Below are positions 22,957-33,356 of a stretch of 64,000 bases of DNA, in pieces (the stretch's first letter is position 1; every line of letters starts with the position of its first letter). The notes beneath the pieces were generated by a model, which worked only from the letters and a program-made list of their open reading frames with translations, had not been told where the DNA came from and did not search any database. The stretch spans positions 4,154,001 to 4,218,000 of the forward strand of contig CAUWAG010000020.1 in the NCBI GenBank assembly GCA_963556695.1, given 5' to 3'. This DNA is from Anthostomella pinea (taxonomy: Eukaryota; Ascomycota; Sordariomycetes; Xylariales; Xylariaceae). The position numbers were made by a program, and so were the translations under genes.

Positions 22957-24054
22957 TTAGTCCGGCGAGCATAGGCCCAAGCATCTGTGAACCGCATCAT
23001 CCCTGCCATCATGTTCCTCCGCCCAAGTGTAGCGCAGCGAAGGCAAGCTCTTGAGCTTCCTCAATGGTCTCGATTCGAATAGTTCACCCTCGCAAGGCAG
23101 GTCTCCCGTGCGAGGGGTAGTACTCGGCGCCTTTCCATCGACTGATCTCTCTTCTATGACCCAGATCTTCTCACGCAGCGGCCGAATGTCTCCACCATTC
23201 TGAGGTTGCGTGTATGGTCGGGGCTCTTGATTATTGACGGGGACAACTTCCACGGCTAGAGGCAGGTACTCCTGCGAATATTGATACGGTCCGCCACATC
23301 CACAAGGGCAATAAGTACGGATAGCAGCCGTCTGGGGGTATGTCGCTCGAGGCAGCCAGGGCGGAGTTGCAGCGAACGAAAGTGCAGGCGGAGGTGTAGG
23401 ATACGCAGGCGGCGGCGGCGGCGGTGGCGGTGTTGGACGATTCGAACAACATCCAAGAGAACACGCTCTCAAGCTCCTGAGCTCCCTCTCCCTCTCGACC
23501 TGACACCATCGCTCCCGACACTGAAGCTCGACATGGATCTCGCCCAACCGCGCCATCACTTTCCTCTCCTCCTCCACCGTATCCTTGATGCGCTGCTTCA
23601 GCCACCCGCGGTGCTTTCGCGCCTTCTTCAGCTCGTCCGGCACGTTGACGCTCCAGCTGATGTGCTCCTCGACGGTGGGGAGGCGGCCGAACAGCTCGCG
23701 GGCCTCGCTGTCGTGCTCCTGCAGCTTGTCGAGGAGGTAGGCGCGCTCGGAGTGGATCTCGCCGAAGGGCCGGGGCCAGAGTCCCAGTTCGATGGCGCGG
23801 ATCGACTGCCATGGCTGGTTGCGGTCGTTGCGGTTGTTGTTGTTGTTGTTGTGGGCTCTGGTGTCTTTTTGGAATCGTCCATGGTGAGTCTGCCCTGATC
23901 CTCGACGGTAGCCCTTGTTGTAGTGCTCGCCGCGCTGATTAGGGTGGTTCTCGCCGTGGGAAGCAGGTGGCATGTCGAAATTCTCCCAAGGGGCGTGCAT
24001 CATGACCTGGGGGATCTCAAGAGCCAAGATCGGGATGAGCGGCGGACTGGACAC
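22957..24054 (-). CDS. Hypothetical protein, Asn/Pro-rich with a central coiled coil
   Basis: A single open frame of 365 aa that I do not recognise. Residues ~30-85 are rich in Asn, His, Gly and Arg and include a six-Asn run encoded by a trinucleotide repeat near 23833-23852. Residues ~90-195 are highly charged and helical (SERAYLLDKLQEHDSEARELF, DELKKARKHRGWLKQRIKD, RKVMARLGEIHVELQCRE), probably a coiled coil. A poly-Pro stretch (~207-216) and a cysteine patch (TYCPCGCGGPYQY) follow. The C-terminus is basic and charged. The structured middle and coding-like codon use favour a real gene, but no function can be given. Confidence 0.65.
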   Translation of the reverse strand: MSSPPLIPILALEIPQVMMHAPWENFDMPPASHGENHPNQRGEHYNKGYRRGSGQTHHGRFQKDTRAHNNNNNNRNDRNQPWQSIRAIELGLWPRPFGEIHSERAYLLDKLQEHDSEARELFGRLPTVEEHISWSVNVPDELKKARKHRGWLKQRIKDTVEEERKVMARLGEIHVELQCRERWCQVERERELRSLRACSLGCCSNRPTPPPPPPPPAYPTPPPALSFAATPPWLPRATYPQTAAIRTYCPCGCGGPYQYSQEYLPLAVEVVPVNNQEPRPYTQPQNGGDIRPLREKIWVIEERSVDGKAPSTTPRTGDLPCEGELFESRPLRKLKSLPSLRYTWAEEHDGRDDAVHRCLGLCSPD

Positions 24055-25149
24055 TTCAAGCTACTTATGTCCATGGGCAGAAGTCCAAGAGGAATTGTGG
24101 TACAATGACTCCACGAGACGGTCAATTGAAGAAGCCCAACGAAAGGGCAGCCTTGTGTGTCTTGAGGAGATCTGTATGGTGTCTTTTTATGTCGTTGAAC
24201 CAGGTGACTTCAAAGCCACGAGATGCGCAGAGCAAGCTAGCAGATTCTTATGGCTCAAAGAGGCGACTGTCTTCGTTGAGTGGTATTACTTTACATGAAA
24301 GAAGACCGAGCAGGAGACATCACCGAGCTGAGATATGTCTATAGCGTTGACGGTAACCTCCAGGAGACCGCAACGGAACCCCTTGAGGAAATCAGGAAGC
24401 AGACAGTGAAACAAACAAGGGCTGCCTGTAGTGTTCATTCATGCAAATAAAATACCAGCAGCAACTAAGAGTGTTACGCACATGCACTTGATCGAATACT
24501 TAGTCCGCTTTGAACATTCGTCTCTGAACAGCCAAGCAGCTACGTATAGGTCGCCATCAAAGACTCACCAGACACACATCGCATGAATGCCGCAGCGACA
24601 AAGGGCCCAGGCCACTTCCAAGAAGCCTGTCACACTGGATCTCGCACAGGTAAGGTAGGCAATGGATGGGGGACTGTGAATTCATACCAGCTATTTCGAT
24701 GTAGCCGGTACAGCCCCCTCGCAATAGCCTGCAGATAAGGCTACCCATATATTATCGCCGAAAGCTCTGCAGTAATCGTTAATCGCAATGGCAACCTGTA
24801 CCAGAGCGCAGTGGAAAAATCAAGTCTCATAGGGCTTCTTTCTTTCTCCTTCAGGGGAAAGGAAATTGTGGAGTCACGTAATATGCAACGACCATCTCTG
24901 GCACAGACTGGGAGCTGACATTGGCCCGCAAGGCATAAATAAGTATGCAAACAAAGGCCGAATTCGCAACCCGGGAGTGATGGCGCAATGGTAACCACAG
25001 ATTATACCTCCATTGCGCTCCGCATCGATCTATACCTTGCGGGCCAGATAAACTAGCACCCTAGAAGGTCTGAAAGATGGTTTTCGTAGCAGTCAGGAGC
25101 CCATCGGTTCGACCCCTCCTGATTGTGATATTTTTGCTACTTTTATTTT
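24055..25149. other. Intergenic region with Pol III-like boxes
   Basis: 1.1 kb upstream of the hypothetical gene, reaching to the degraded radical-SAM gene. Its right end carries an A box/B box/T-run arrangement (listed separately). Nothing else stands out. Confidence 0.5.
24981..25135 (+). ncRNA. Possible Pol III unit or tRNA-derived remnant
   Basis: TGGCGCAATGG at 24981-24991 fits the Pol III A-box consensus TRGYNNANNNG. GGTTCGACCCC at 25106-25116 fits the B box GGTTCGANNCC exactly, and a T5 run at 25131-25135 could terminate transcription. No tRNA cloverleaf forms: the bases flanking TTCGACC do not pair, although AGGAG...CTCCT lies just outside with a few extra bases in between, as if a T-arm had taken an insertion. 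It could be a tRNA pseudogene, a SINE head, a TFIIIC site or chance. Confidence 0.25.
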
Positions 25150-26192
25150 TATCTTCTTCTGCTTTCCCTGCCTGCTTGCCTGCTTGTAGCTCTTCCGCGG
25201 TTTGCCCACACGCCCATCAGGTCGATACTGCTCCATGATATTCACAAAAGCACCAAGCGACACCTCCTCAGCGAGGAACCGCATAATCGCCCGCGCCTCG
25301 TCATTACAAGGTGTCTCACCAGCAAACCGCGCCTCGCAATGCCGTCGCCCATGAAGCACAAACCGCCAACCTGGGCATGCATAGCACCCATACTCTCCGC
25401 AGCGGCAGCGGCATACTCATCAGCCTTGAGCAGGCGGTGCGGGTCCAGACCTTGCAAGTCTGGCAGCTAGATATCGACCAGGCCGTCCAGCACCTGTAAT
25501 GATGCGGCGCTAACGAAGGCCGGCGTGTTGTAGACGCGTGGGGATGTGGAGGTTGAGGTCGCGCGCGGCTAGGGTCGAGAGCGCGACCTGCCCGCGGGAC
25601 GAACGAGCTCGGGCGTCACGAGATCGATGTTTGTGCACGTCGCCCACGTCCTGCAGCTTCCATAAGGTACCATTGCGCCAGCCAGCTCCTCGGGCGAGAG
25701 GTCGAGGCCCTTGCGCTGGCGCTCGATGTCGTGGTTTTGGCAAAATGTACACCTCAAATTGCAGCCGGAGGAGAAGACGGAGCCGCTGCCGTTGTGGCCT
25801 TGGATGCAGGGCTCTGGTTTCCTGTCAGTATATGCATTTTCATAACCGTTATCAAGGAGAAGCTATTATGATAGACTACTTAGACGGCCACCGCGAGGTG
25901 TGATAATCCAATACCGACACAAATGGGGTTCTCATTGTGATTCAAGACTACGTTACTCACCCTCAACCAAGTGCGGCGCAATGACATTGACCTTGACATC
26001 GTGCCCAATCAGGCACATCCCGTCGTCTCATACCGGTTGACACCGCAGAGCCGTGGACAGAGGTTACAGTTCCGCAAGTGCGCCTCGACCAGCGAGCGTT
26101 CGTTTCTTCGACGCCCCGACCGCCGACAGCAGCTGATACCGCGGGGTGTAGTCGTCGAGCCGATAATGCGGTGCCAGGTGAAGGGCTTTCAT
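25150..26192 (-). pseudogene. Degraded radical-SAM gene (PflX / PFL-activase-like)
   Basis: Conserved pieces of one protein lie in order on the minus strand but in shifting frames. They are an N-terminal MKALHLAPHYRLDDYTPRYQ from 26192, a cysteine-rich NCNLCPRLCGVNRYETTG near 26040-26090, and the radical-SAM cluster CNLRCTFCQNHD near 25735-25763 (CxxxCxxC intact). Further along come DLSPEELA, ALSTLAARDLNLHIP, VYNTPAFV and LKADEYAAAAAESMGAMHAQVG, then a C-terminal FLAEEVSLGAFVNIMEQYRPDG near 25200-25275. Frames break near 26098, near 26019, around 25650, near 25540 and near 25310, and a TAG (25467-25469) interrupts LVDI-LPDL. A GTGAGT...CAG intron (about 25822-25960) suggests that it was once a normal fungal gene. 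The family is related to pyruvate formate-lyase activases; the fungal substrate is unknown. Sequencing error cannot explain this many lesions. Confidence 0.85.
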
Positions 26193-26405
26193 GACCGCTG
26201 CGGTCGCTGTAGCTTGTATCCTACTTGATGACATCATGTAGGGTGGATTCCGGGATGTACACGTATGCATTGCAGTACTTCTTTGCTGCCATTCTTCCAC
26301 CTGTATACATTGCTGTAGTGACACACCATACTACTGTGTACTGGAAGGCAAGAGTTAAGACACAGCTGTTCCCCTTGTCATTTCAGAACTCGCCATGACG
26401 CTCAC

Positions 26406-27811
26406 TCACTCGGGCGCCTGTCCTCTCGTTGCCGTCTCCTTGGGATCAGCTCCCTCGGCCACCTCCTCTATCGCCTGCTTGATGATCTGGCAGCCCTTTG
26501 CCATGTCCTCAGCCGAGATGTTGAGCGGCGGGATGAATCTGTACCAACAGTCAGTACGGTGATACTACAAGGCAATGCGGTTTTGTTGGTGATGACTGAC
26601 CTGATCGTGTCATGTATACTCGTCGTGAGCAAGAGAAGGTCCTTCTCCATGCACTTTGCCTGGATCTTGCTCGCATAGCCATGCCCGTCTTGACACTCCA
26701 GCGCTAGCATCAAGCCCAACCCGCGGACGTCATGGATAATACCTCCCGTCCTCGAGTCCCTCCAGCAGCTCTCAAGCATATCCCTCAACTCCTTGCCCCG
26801 CGCATTGACGTTGTCCAGAATGCTCTCGCTCTTGAAAGTGTCCAGAACGGCAACAGCAGCCGCGCACGCAACCGCATTCCCGGCGTAGGTCCCGCCCATG
26901 CTTCCTGGCGGTTGCATGTCCATGAGTTCCTTTCGCGAGGCAATGGCGGAGAGCGGGAAGCCGTTCGCAATCCCCTTTGCCATGACCAAGATGTCAGGAC
27001 GAACACCGTAGTGCTCCACCGCAAACATCTTGCCCGTGCGTCCATAGCCGCACTGAACCTCATCCATTATGAGCAGAATGCCGTTCTTGTCGCAAAGCTC
27101 CCTGACTTTCGCCAGATAGCCGGGTGGCGGCGGTACGTAGCCGCCTTCTCCAATCACGGTTTCGATGACGATAGCAGCCGTGTCGCTCGGTGCCGTCTCG
27201 CGCTTCAGGAGACGCTCCAGCTGAAGCATCGGATCCATACAGCAGTTGTCGTACCCAAACTTGCCGCCTGCATGTTCGGCAATGGAGCACCGGGCGCAAT
27301 ACGGAAAGGGGACAGAGAACACACCGGGCATGAGCGGCGCATAGCCCTGGCCGTACACAGTCTTGCTGCGCGTCATGGCCATAGTCCCAAAAGTGCGGCC
27401 ATGGTAAGATCCTTGCATGACAATAATATTCTGCTTCTTGGTGGCATGCCGGGCCAGCTTGACTGCGGCCTCGACAGCCTCCGCACCAGAGTTCCAGAAG
27501 AAGAAGGTGTCCAGAGACTTGTCGGGCATCACGGGACGCATCTTCTCGACGAGTTCGAGCATGGGCTTCTGAAAGGCGATGTTGATCTGCCCATGCACGA
27601 GCTTGCCGGTCTGCGCCTGGGCGGCCTTGGTGACAGCGGGGTGGCAGTGGCCCAGGTTCGTGACGCCGATGCCGCATGTGAAGTCCAGGTATTTGCGCCC
27701 ACCCATCATCGTAACGTAGCTGCCGGACCCAGACTCCATAACCTCAGTTGAGAGCCTGCCGACACCCTTGGCCACATTCGTGCCATATTGTGCAAGCCTG
27801 GAGGCGGCCAT
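26406..27811 (-). CDS. Class III PLP aminotransferase (4-aminobutyrate aminotransferase-like)
   Basis: Exons 27811-26601 and 26538-26406, with a 62-nt GTCAGT...CAG intron, give 447 aa. The fold-type I motifs are in order: GIGVTNLGHCHP, FFFWNSGAEAVEAAVKLAR, QGSYHGRTFGTMAMT, ETVIGEGGYVPPPPGYL, the cofactor aspartate in LLIMDEVQCGYGRTG and the PLP lysine in DILVMAKGIANGFPLSA. The sequence resembles bacterial GabT/PuuE-like enzymes more than the usual mitochondrial fungal GABA transaminase. It contains an internal cysteine cluster (PYCARCSIAEH). GABA, beta-alanine or 3-aminoisobutyrate are plausible amino donors. The Met at 27811 (MAASRLAQYG) is chosen; an in-frame ATG at 27895 would add 28 residues. 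It is divergent from the reductase at 28661. Confidence 0.85.
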
Positions 27812-28660
27812 CGTTGAGTGTGTGTGGCGCCTGTGATTTAGGTAGTCACAGGTTCCTAGTTCATTGTCGAAGGAAGTTGGCTCTACGGAGTACAACAGGG
27901 GCAGTTGGAAGCTGTGTTTACGAGGCCTGGAAATGTGGTTGGAAAGCGTCGTGTTATGTCATTATTGAAGCATATATTCTCTATTCGGCTAGCAAAACAA
28001 AACGAAACAAGCTTCGGCCAAGCTTTTTGCCGAGACCCGGCATTAAAGTCTAGGATTGGTTCATAACAGTAAACCTTTCCTAACTTTGGGGCAAATCCTT
28101 TGCGCTACATGGCTTGATTGTCGACTCGAGTTAGACAAAGTTCGAAGGTAGTGTCCGTTCTGTCTGAAGGTCGTGCTACACTTGAATATCTTCCGGAGTC
28201 ATAGCTGGTGCAACAACTCGGGCCTGTGCGGGGCACTTCCGACTGGACGTCACTTGGCAAGTTGAGTGAAAGAGAGCCGTCATGGCAGTTCGCATGTATC
28301 AATAATGCCCCTTACCCTTCCACATCAGGTTCGTAATCCGAGATTCGAACTGACAGATAGATTGAATACGGATTTGAGGTAACCTTAGGGAACCTCTAAA
28401 CGCCGAGGTTTGTCTCTACCGCCTGCTTCTTAGTCAGGACCCAGTGTCGGCAAGAGAACCTCGACTCCGCAGGGTCAATTTATACCCGACGTCATACATG
28501 AATCACTGGACGCCTTAGATGTTGTATAACTTACCACTCCGCCCTCGAAGACAATATTTGTGATAATTCCAAGCATTCGCCTGAAGAGACCTGGGTCATC
28601 CACTCCCTAAATCGTTTACTGCTGAGACAACTAGATCTTCACATCTAATCAGAAGACATC
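27812..28660. promoter_or_regulatory. Divergent promoter region, aminotransferase / reductase
   Basis: 850 nt between two head-to-head start codons of enzymes whose chemistry could be linked. It should hold both promoters; no specific site is identified. Confidence 0.55.
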
Positions 28661-29701
28661 ATGGCGCCCCAACTGATGTGGATCGGCCTAGGCAACATGG
28701 GACGGGTGAGTGTCGACCATGGATATCAAATCTCACTTGAACTGACTTTCATGAGTAGGGAATGTGCAAAAACCTGGTCGAGAAGGGCAACCTGGACAAA
28801 CCTCTCATCATCTACAACCGGACGAAGAAGCGGTCCGAGGACCTAGCTGCAAAGCTGCCCAAGGGCAAGACCGAGATCGTCGACTCGATCGAGGAGGGTG
28901 TGAAGAAGGCCGATATCATCTTCACCATCGTCAGCAACGATGCAGCGGTCAGGGAAGCCGTCTCGTCCGCTCTCAAGGGCGAGGTCAAGGGCAAGCTGAT
29001 CGTCGAGTGCTCGACCATCCATCCCGACACTGTTGAGCAGGTCGCCAAGGACGTGCTTGCCAAGGGTGCCGAGTTCGTTGCCAGTCCCGTGTTCGGCGCA
29101 CCACCGGCAGCAGATGCAGGGCAGCTTATGTGAGTCTTCCCGGCACTCTTACCACTCTCGCTGTTTAGTCGCTGACTCCCATTATCGCAGCTTCGTACCC
29201 GCGGGTCCCAAAGCTACTATTGACAAGGCGCGGCCCTACTTCAAGGGCGTGATGGGCAAGGCCGAGATACCCATGGACGACAAGCCGTACGGCACCTCGC
29301 AGAAGCTGAAGCTCATCGGCAACTCGTTCATCCTGAACATGGTCAGCCAGCTGGGCGAGGGCCTGGCGATGGCTGAGAAGACGGGCGTGGGCGTCGAGCC
29401 GCTCAAGGAGTTCATCGACACGCTGTTCGGCGGCGTGCACAGCGGCTACGCGCAGCGCATGGTCAGCGGCACGTACTGGAAGATGGAGGAGCCGCTCTTC
29501 TCGGCCGACAACGCGCTCAAGGACGCCGGCCACGCCATCAACCTGGCCCAGTCGGCGGGCATGGAGCTGAAGAATGCGAAGACTGCGCAGGGGTATCTCA
29601 AGGGCGTTGCCGAGTACGCGGGCGGCTCCAAGGGAGATATTGCGGGCATCTATGGGATTGCGAGACAGCAGGCTGGGCTGAAGTACGAGAACGATGCTTA
29701 G
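28661..29701 (+). CDS. 3-hydroxyisobutyrate dehydrogenase-family reductase
   Basis: Exons 28661-28705, 28759-29129 and 29191-29701, with introns of 53 and 61 nt, encode 308 aa. The N-terminal Rossmann domain has WIGLGNMGRGM, and the NADP-type loop IIYNRTKKRSEDL follows. The middle SPVFGAPPAADAGQL is the form of the substrate loop found in a fungal branch, rather than the usual PVSGG of mitochondrial enzymes. The helix with the family catalytic lysine is LKLIGNSFILNMVSQLGEG. These beta-hydroxyacid dehydrogenases reduce or oxidise small semialdehydes and hydroxyacids, for example methylmalonate, succinate or glyoxylate types. No mitochondrial presequence is seen, so it is probably cytosolic. 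The first exon is just 45 nt, and the splice restores the GMCKNL helix perfectly. Confidence 0.88.
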
Positions 29702-30107
29702 ATAGGGGAGGGCTGTACTTTAAGCTGCGACGGTCAACTCTACGTCCATACAAACAAACCATGGACCTCATAACCCGTTGACAGCCATAACAGCAGATCC
29801 ATCATGAAAATAAGTTGTTAGTATGTCGAAGTTGTCGTAGACTTCAATGCAAACTTGCGAAGTAGGCACGACTTTGACATAAGTGTTCAACAGGCAATAA
29901 ATAGTGAGGTGACTAAGCCAGTCTTGGCACTCATCAGCCTCTGGCTCCAGCGGCGCAGCTCAAGCTAGCGGGCATCTGCAGCTCCAACGACCGCGACCCC
30001 GGACCTTCGAGCTCTCTCCCAGACTGGACACTCCAAGCCATCCCACCGCATCCACGACTCCGACACGTCAAGCAGAAGAAAGTCTACCCGATCCGACAGT
30101 TCACAAG
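29702..30107. other. Intergenic region, reductase 3' end to VMA9 start
   Basis: 406 nt holding the 3' UTR of the reductase and the promoter of VMA9. No further feature seen. Confidence 0.5.
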
Positions 30108-30583
30108 ATGGCGAAAGGGTATGTGCGACGCTTTGCTCCGCGAAATCCGAGCAGCAGTAGAGACAGAGGCGAACCCTGAGGAACATGTAGCTAATGGTTG
30201 GACGTTGGAAACAGGTACAGCATCTTCATCGGCCTCGTCATCGTGGCCGCCTTTTGCCTTGCGGCGTGGTTCCTGTCGCCCAAGGGCGAGAACCAGACGT
30301 AAGCCCCCCATTCCTCTTCTTTCTGCCCACCGTGCGCGCACGCGGCAGCTCGCCAACTGGATCGACTGTCTACCTTACCTCTACTACGCAACACTTGCCA
30401 TCCAACCCCCCATACTGCTCCGTTCGCTAACCACCCGTGCGACATAACAGCACCTGGCGCTCCTCCCTGATCATCGCCTTCATCAGCTGCTACCTGATGT
30501 GGTTCATCACCTTCCTTGCGCAGCTGCACCCGCTGATCGCGCCGCGCCGGGGCGACATCAAGGAAGGGTACCAGTTTGAATGA
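30108..30583 (+). CDS. VMA9: V-type H+-ATPase subunit e (Vma9)
   Basis: Three exons, 30108-30118 (11 nt), 30215-30298 and 30451-30583, encode just 75 aa. The protein is MAKGYSIFIGLVIVAAF..., then CLAAWFLSPKGENQTTWRS and a second helix (LIIAFISCYLMWFITFLAQLHPLI), ending EGYQFE. The two membrane helices, the SPKGENQT linker and the length match subunit e of the V-ATPase Vo sector, needed for pump assembly and vacuolar acidification. The introns (96 and 152 nt) are long relative to the gene, so no single frame reveals it. The position of the 11-nt first exon is set by the ATG, the GTATGT donor and the family N-terminus. Confidence 0.93.
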
Positions 30584-31192
30584 AGAACCGACACTGTCGC
30601 CAGAAAGAGGCATTATTCTTCTTGCCTCCCTGGTCCATAAAACATCGTCGAGACCGAAACCGAGACCGAAACCGAAACCGAAATACCGCCTGCCGTATCA
30701 TACACCACATGAACACGAACAAGGAGGAAGAGCTGGGAGACAGAATGGCGGGATTTGGTGCTGGCTGTCTGGCTAGGGGCTGGGAGGTAGTAGTATCACT
30801 ACATGTGTAGAGACGGAAGAGGGGCAGGACGTGGGACTACTGTATAAACACTATTCATCGACTGTCTACATGTTACGGCGTTCAGGAAGACCCTGGGATT
30901 TCGATTGCATCCCAATGGGGCAGACATGCTTGATATGGAGATCGAGAGCAATGATGCGATTTTATAGAAGCATATGGGCAGCAGGACAGACAGGCCTCGG
31001 ACCTGTCCAGGATGTACGATGGCCAGCCATGTGCGATTAGCATCAAATCAAAGTCAATACAAGCTCAAGTGTCTTGATCGAACATCTCCTATTCTGATTC
31101 ATCAGATGTATAACACGCCCATTGCGCCACGTAAATGCCTCATAACCAACCCATTTATATATCTAAGTACCAACGCCAACCAACCAACCAAC
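30584..31192. other. Convergent 3' region between VMA9 and ARV1
   Basis: 0.6 kb containing both 3' UTRs. It includes a short GAGACCGAAACC-type repeat near 30652-30685 and a CCAA microsatellite near 31177-31193. No gene seen. Confidence 0.6.
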
Positions 31193-32516
31193 CTACCCAA
31201 CAGCCAGCCTCCCAGCCCACTCCCGCACATGCCCAACCAGCGCCCAAAGCGCGCGCCCATCCGCCCCCATGCCGCCCTCGCCCACGGAATCCACGCCCTC
31301 GAGCCCAACAACCCACAGCACAGCGCGGCCCACAAACCATCTTGCGACGGCGCCCGCGGCCGCCAGCACGACCGCGACGCCGTAGCCGCAGTCGAGCAGG
31401 ATCTTAAGAGCCTCGACATTATTAGCCACGACGGCCCAGCCGAGACTGCGCGCCGCGGCGGGGACGTCGTAGTCCCAGATCACCATGAGGATCGGGAAGA
31501 GCTTGGTTGAGGATGATACTAAGAGGGCTGTTGAGACTGAGTTTGGGCGCGGGTATGCGGGGAGGAGGCCTAGGAAGGAGAGCGGGGAGGCGGGGGATGA
31601 GGTTAGGAAGCGGATGCTTAGGTGGAAGGCTAGGGTTGAGAAGGTGCAGAGGATTACTGGCCGGGTGACGATTAGTAAAGAACTATGAGCGAGAGAGAGA
31701 GATGGATGAGTGTGAGGTTGTGGGGGATGGATGGGGGATTGGGAACTCACGGAAAAACATATACTGGAACACAATAGGCTGCTGTGCCAGACTGCCCAGA
31801 TTACTATTGCCCGCCGCCGTTTCTGCCGAAGATTCCGACGAGGCATGTTCGGGGATCGTCTGTTTCTCGATGCGGGCCCAGGTCAGGTAGACGTCGAAGA
31901 GGAGCAGGAGGGTGCCGAGGCGGATGATGGATGGCTGTGAGGGCGTACACCAGGATCAGCGTTCTTGTCCTCTTTCTTGGTCAACGAATATGGGGGCACG
32001 AGTAGGGGGGCGTACATCGAATTGGTCGCGCTCGCGCATCAAGGTGTTGTGCAGCAGATGGCGATAGACCTAGCAGTGCACAGATTCGTCAGCCATTGCT
32101 CTCTTCCTGCGTGTCCTCCTGTGTCCATCCTCTCCTTTGCTCCCGCCGCTTCCTCTCCTCCCTCTCCCTCTCCCTACCCAAACCACACGGTCACAATCCT
32201 CCTGCCCCAGCCCTCAGCGCTCTCCAACCCAGACCAACCCAGACCAACCCAGACCAGCCCAGCCCAGCCCATCCCAATACATCCCAATCCAACCCGACCA
32301 ACAAAAGACAGAGAGAAAACCCCTTACCTGCGGCTTAATCAAGACCAGATCGATAAACAGCACGACAAAGTCATGCTCGACGTACTTGTCGCAGAAGCGC
32401 CCGCAGTTCTTGCACACGGTCAGCCGGATGTTGTGGCCGCTCGACGGGTCGCCGGCGCCCGAGTACTGCGTCCACAGCGTCTTGACCGGGTGCCGGCACT
32501 CGATGCAGATAGGCAT
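31193..32516 (-). CDS. ARV1: ARV1, ER sterol/GPI-intermediate homeostasis protein
   Basis: Four exons, 32516-32328, 32069-32016, 31934-31751 and 31656-31193, give 296 aa. The N-terminus carries the ARV1 homology domain with its zinc-binding cysteines: CIECRHPV (C-x2-C) and CKNCGRFCDKYVEHD (C-x2-C). It is followed by VVLFIDLVLIKPQVYRHLLHNTL. Several hydrophobic segments follow: RLGTLLLLFDVYLTW, QPIVFQYMFFLILCTFSTLAFHLSIRFL and a C-terminal pair. Arv1 is an ER membrane protein implicated in sterol distribution and in moving early GPI intermediates. Intron 1 is long (258 nt) and contains a 10-bp repeat; intron 3 has a TACTAAT branch-like site. The last acceptor (31657) was chosen because the nearer AG gives the wrong phase. 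Confidence 0.9.
32224..32270 (+). repeat. 10-bp tandem repeat in ARV1 intron 1
   Basis: About four copies of the unit AACCCAGACC, degenerating into CAGCCC repeats. It lies wholly inside the first intron of ARV1 and explains why that intron is longer than its neighbours. Confidence 0.85.
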
Positions 32517-33356
32517 GTTATCTCCTAAAAAGCCGACAATACCTAGGTAGATAGGTAGGTAGGTAATCGGGACGAGACTGGGCGAGGCGACAGCGGCGGC
32601 GCGTTCAGTCCGTGGTTTCGACGGTTCTTTCGCGGTCTGTGCGTGCGTGTCGGTCCTCGCAGGCTGGGTGGGTGTTCTGGGGAAATTGATTTGCCCGAAT
32701 TTGCTTGCTTCCTCATACGAGTTCCGCTCCCTCGGATCTATGTCGCGGGGACATAGTAGGTCGACCGGCAATCTGTCTGGATGCGCGAGATGTTTGCGTG
32801 CCGTCATATGCAAGCAAGGTCAAAGGGTCCCAATTGCGAGGCTGGCGAGGTGGGATAAATTAGTTGCATTAAAGCTTGGTGTCCCACTTAATGCCGCCCC
32901 CTAGCATAAAGCTCACCTCCCCAGACCTCCTCGATTATACCAAGAACTGTTGTACTCGAGAAGCAAACAACAGCGACATAAAGAATTAATCATACAAATT
33001 CGTATTTAAGGTCTTCAAGGACCTTCCAAACACTTGTAAACAGCCACACAGAGCAAAGAGAGGATCAGATCCGGGACTTTGGAGGTCATCCGCCTGGTTC
33101 AAGTAAAGAATTCTGGAATATATCTCGCAACTCTACGTCAGAGCGTGATACAAGAGAAATATGCTGTGCCTGTATTTGTACCTGGCGCCTCAGTGCGTGT
33201 AGCATATATACAAAGCCGCGAGTCGCCAACACCGCCAAAACGCCTTCAACAATGCAGACCAACCAGACCGCATCAATGCGGCATCTGGGTGACATGTTGC
33301 CATGCAGAATACCAATCAGTCCTTCTAGCTCGGAACCCCCAATTATCTATCACCCT
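32517..33356. other. Intergenic region, ARV1 promoter and 3' end of LysM gene
   Basis: 0.84 kb upstream of ARV1. It has an AGGT/GATA-like microsatellite at 32545-32566 directly in the ARV1 5' leader. No gene recognised. Confidence 0.55.

Noticed and set aside
23231..23898. Long open frames on both strands inside the 22957-24054 gene
   Set aside because: These are shadows of the coding strand in GC-rich sequence; none shows a domain or a better start.
26732..27751. Plus-strand open frame of 339 codons
   Set aside because: It lies exactly antisense to the aminotransferase gene. GC-rich third positions remove stops on the opposite strand, and the translation has no recognisable features.
28370..28480. 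A tRNA-like hairpin run in the intergenic region before the reductase
   Set aside because: A CCTG/CAGG stem with a 9-base loop is present, but no acceptor, D or T arm can be fitted around it.
26406..29701. Secondary-metabolite gene cluster
   Set aside because: No polyketide synthase, peptide synthetase, terpene synthase or cytochrome P450 is nearby; only two general metabolic enzymes are present.
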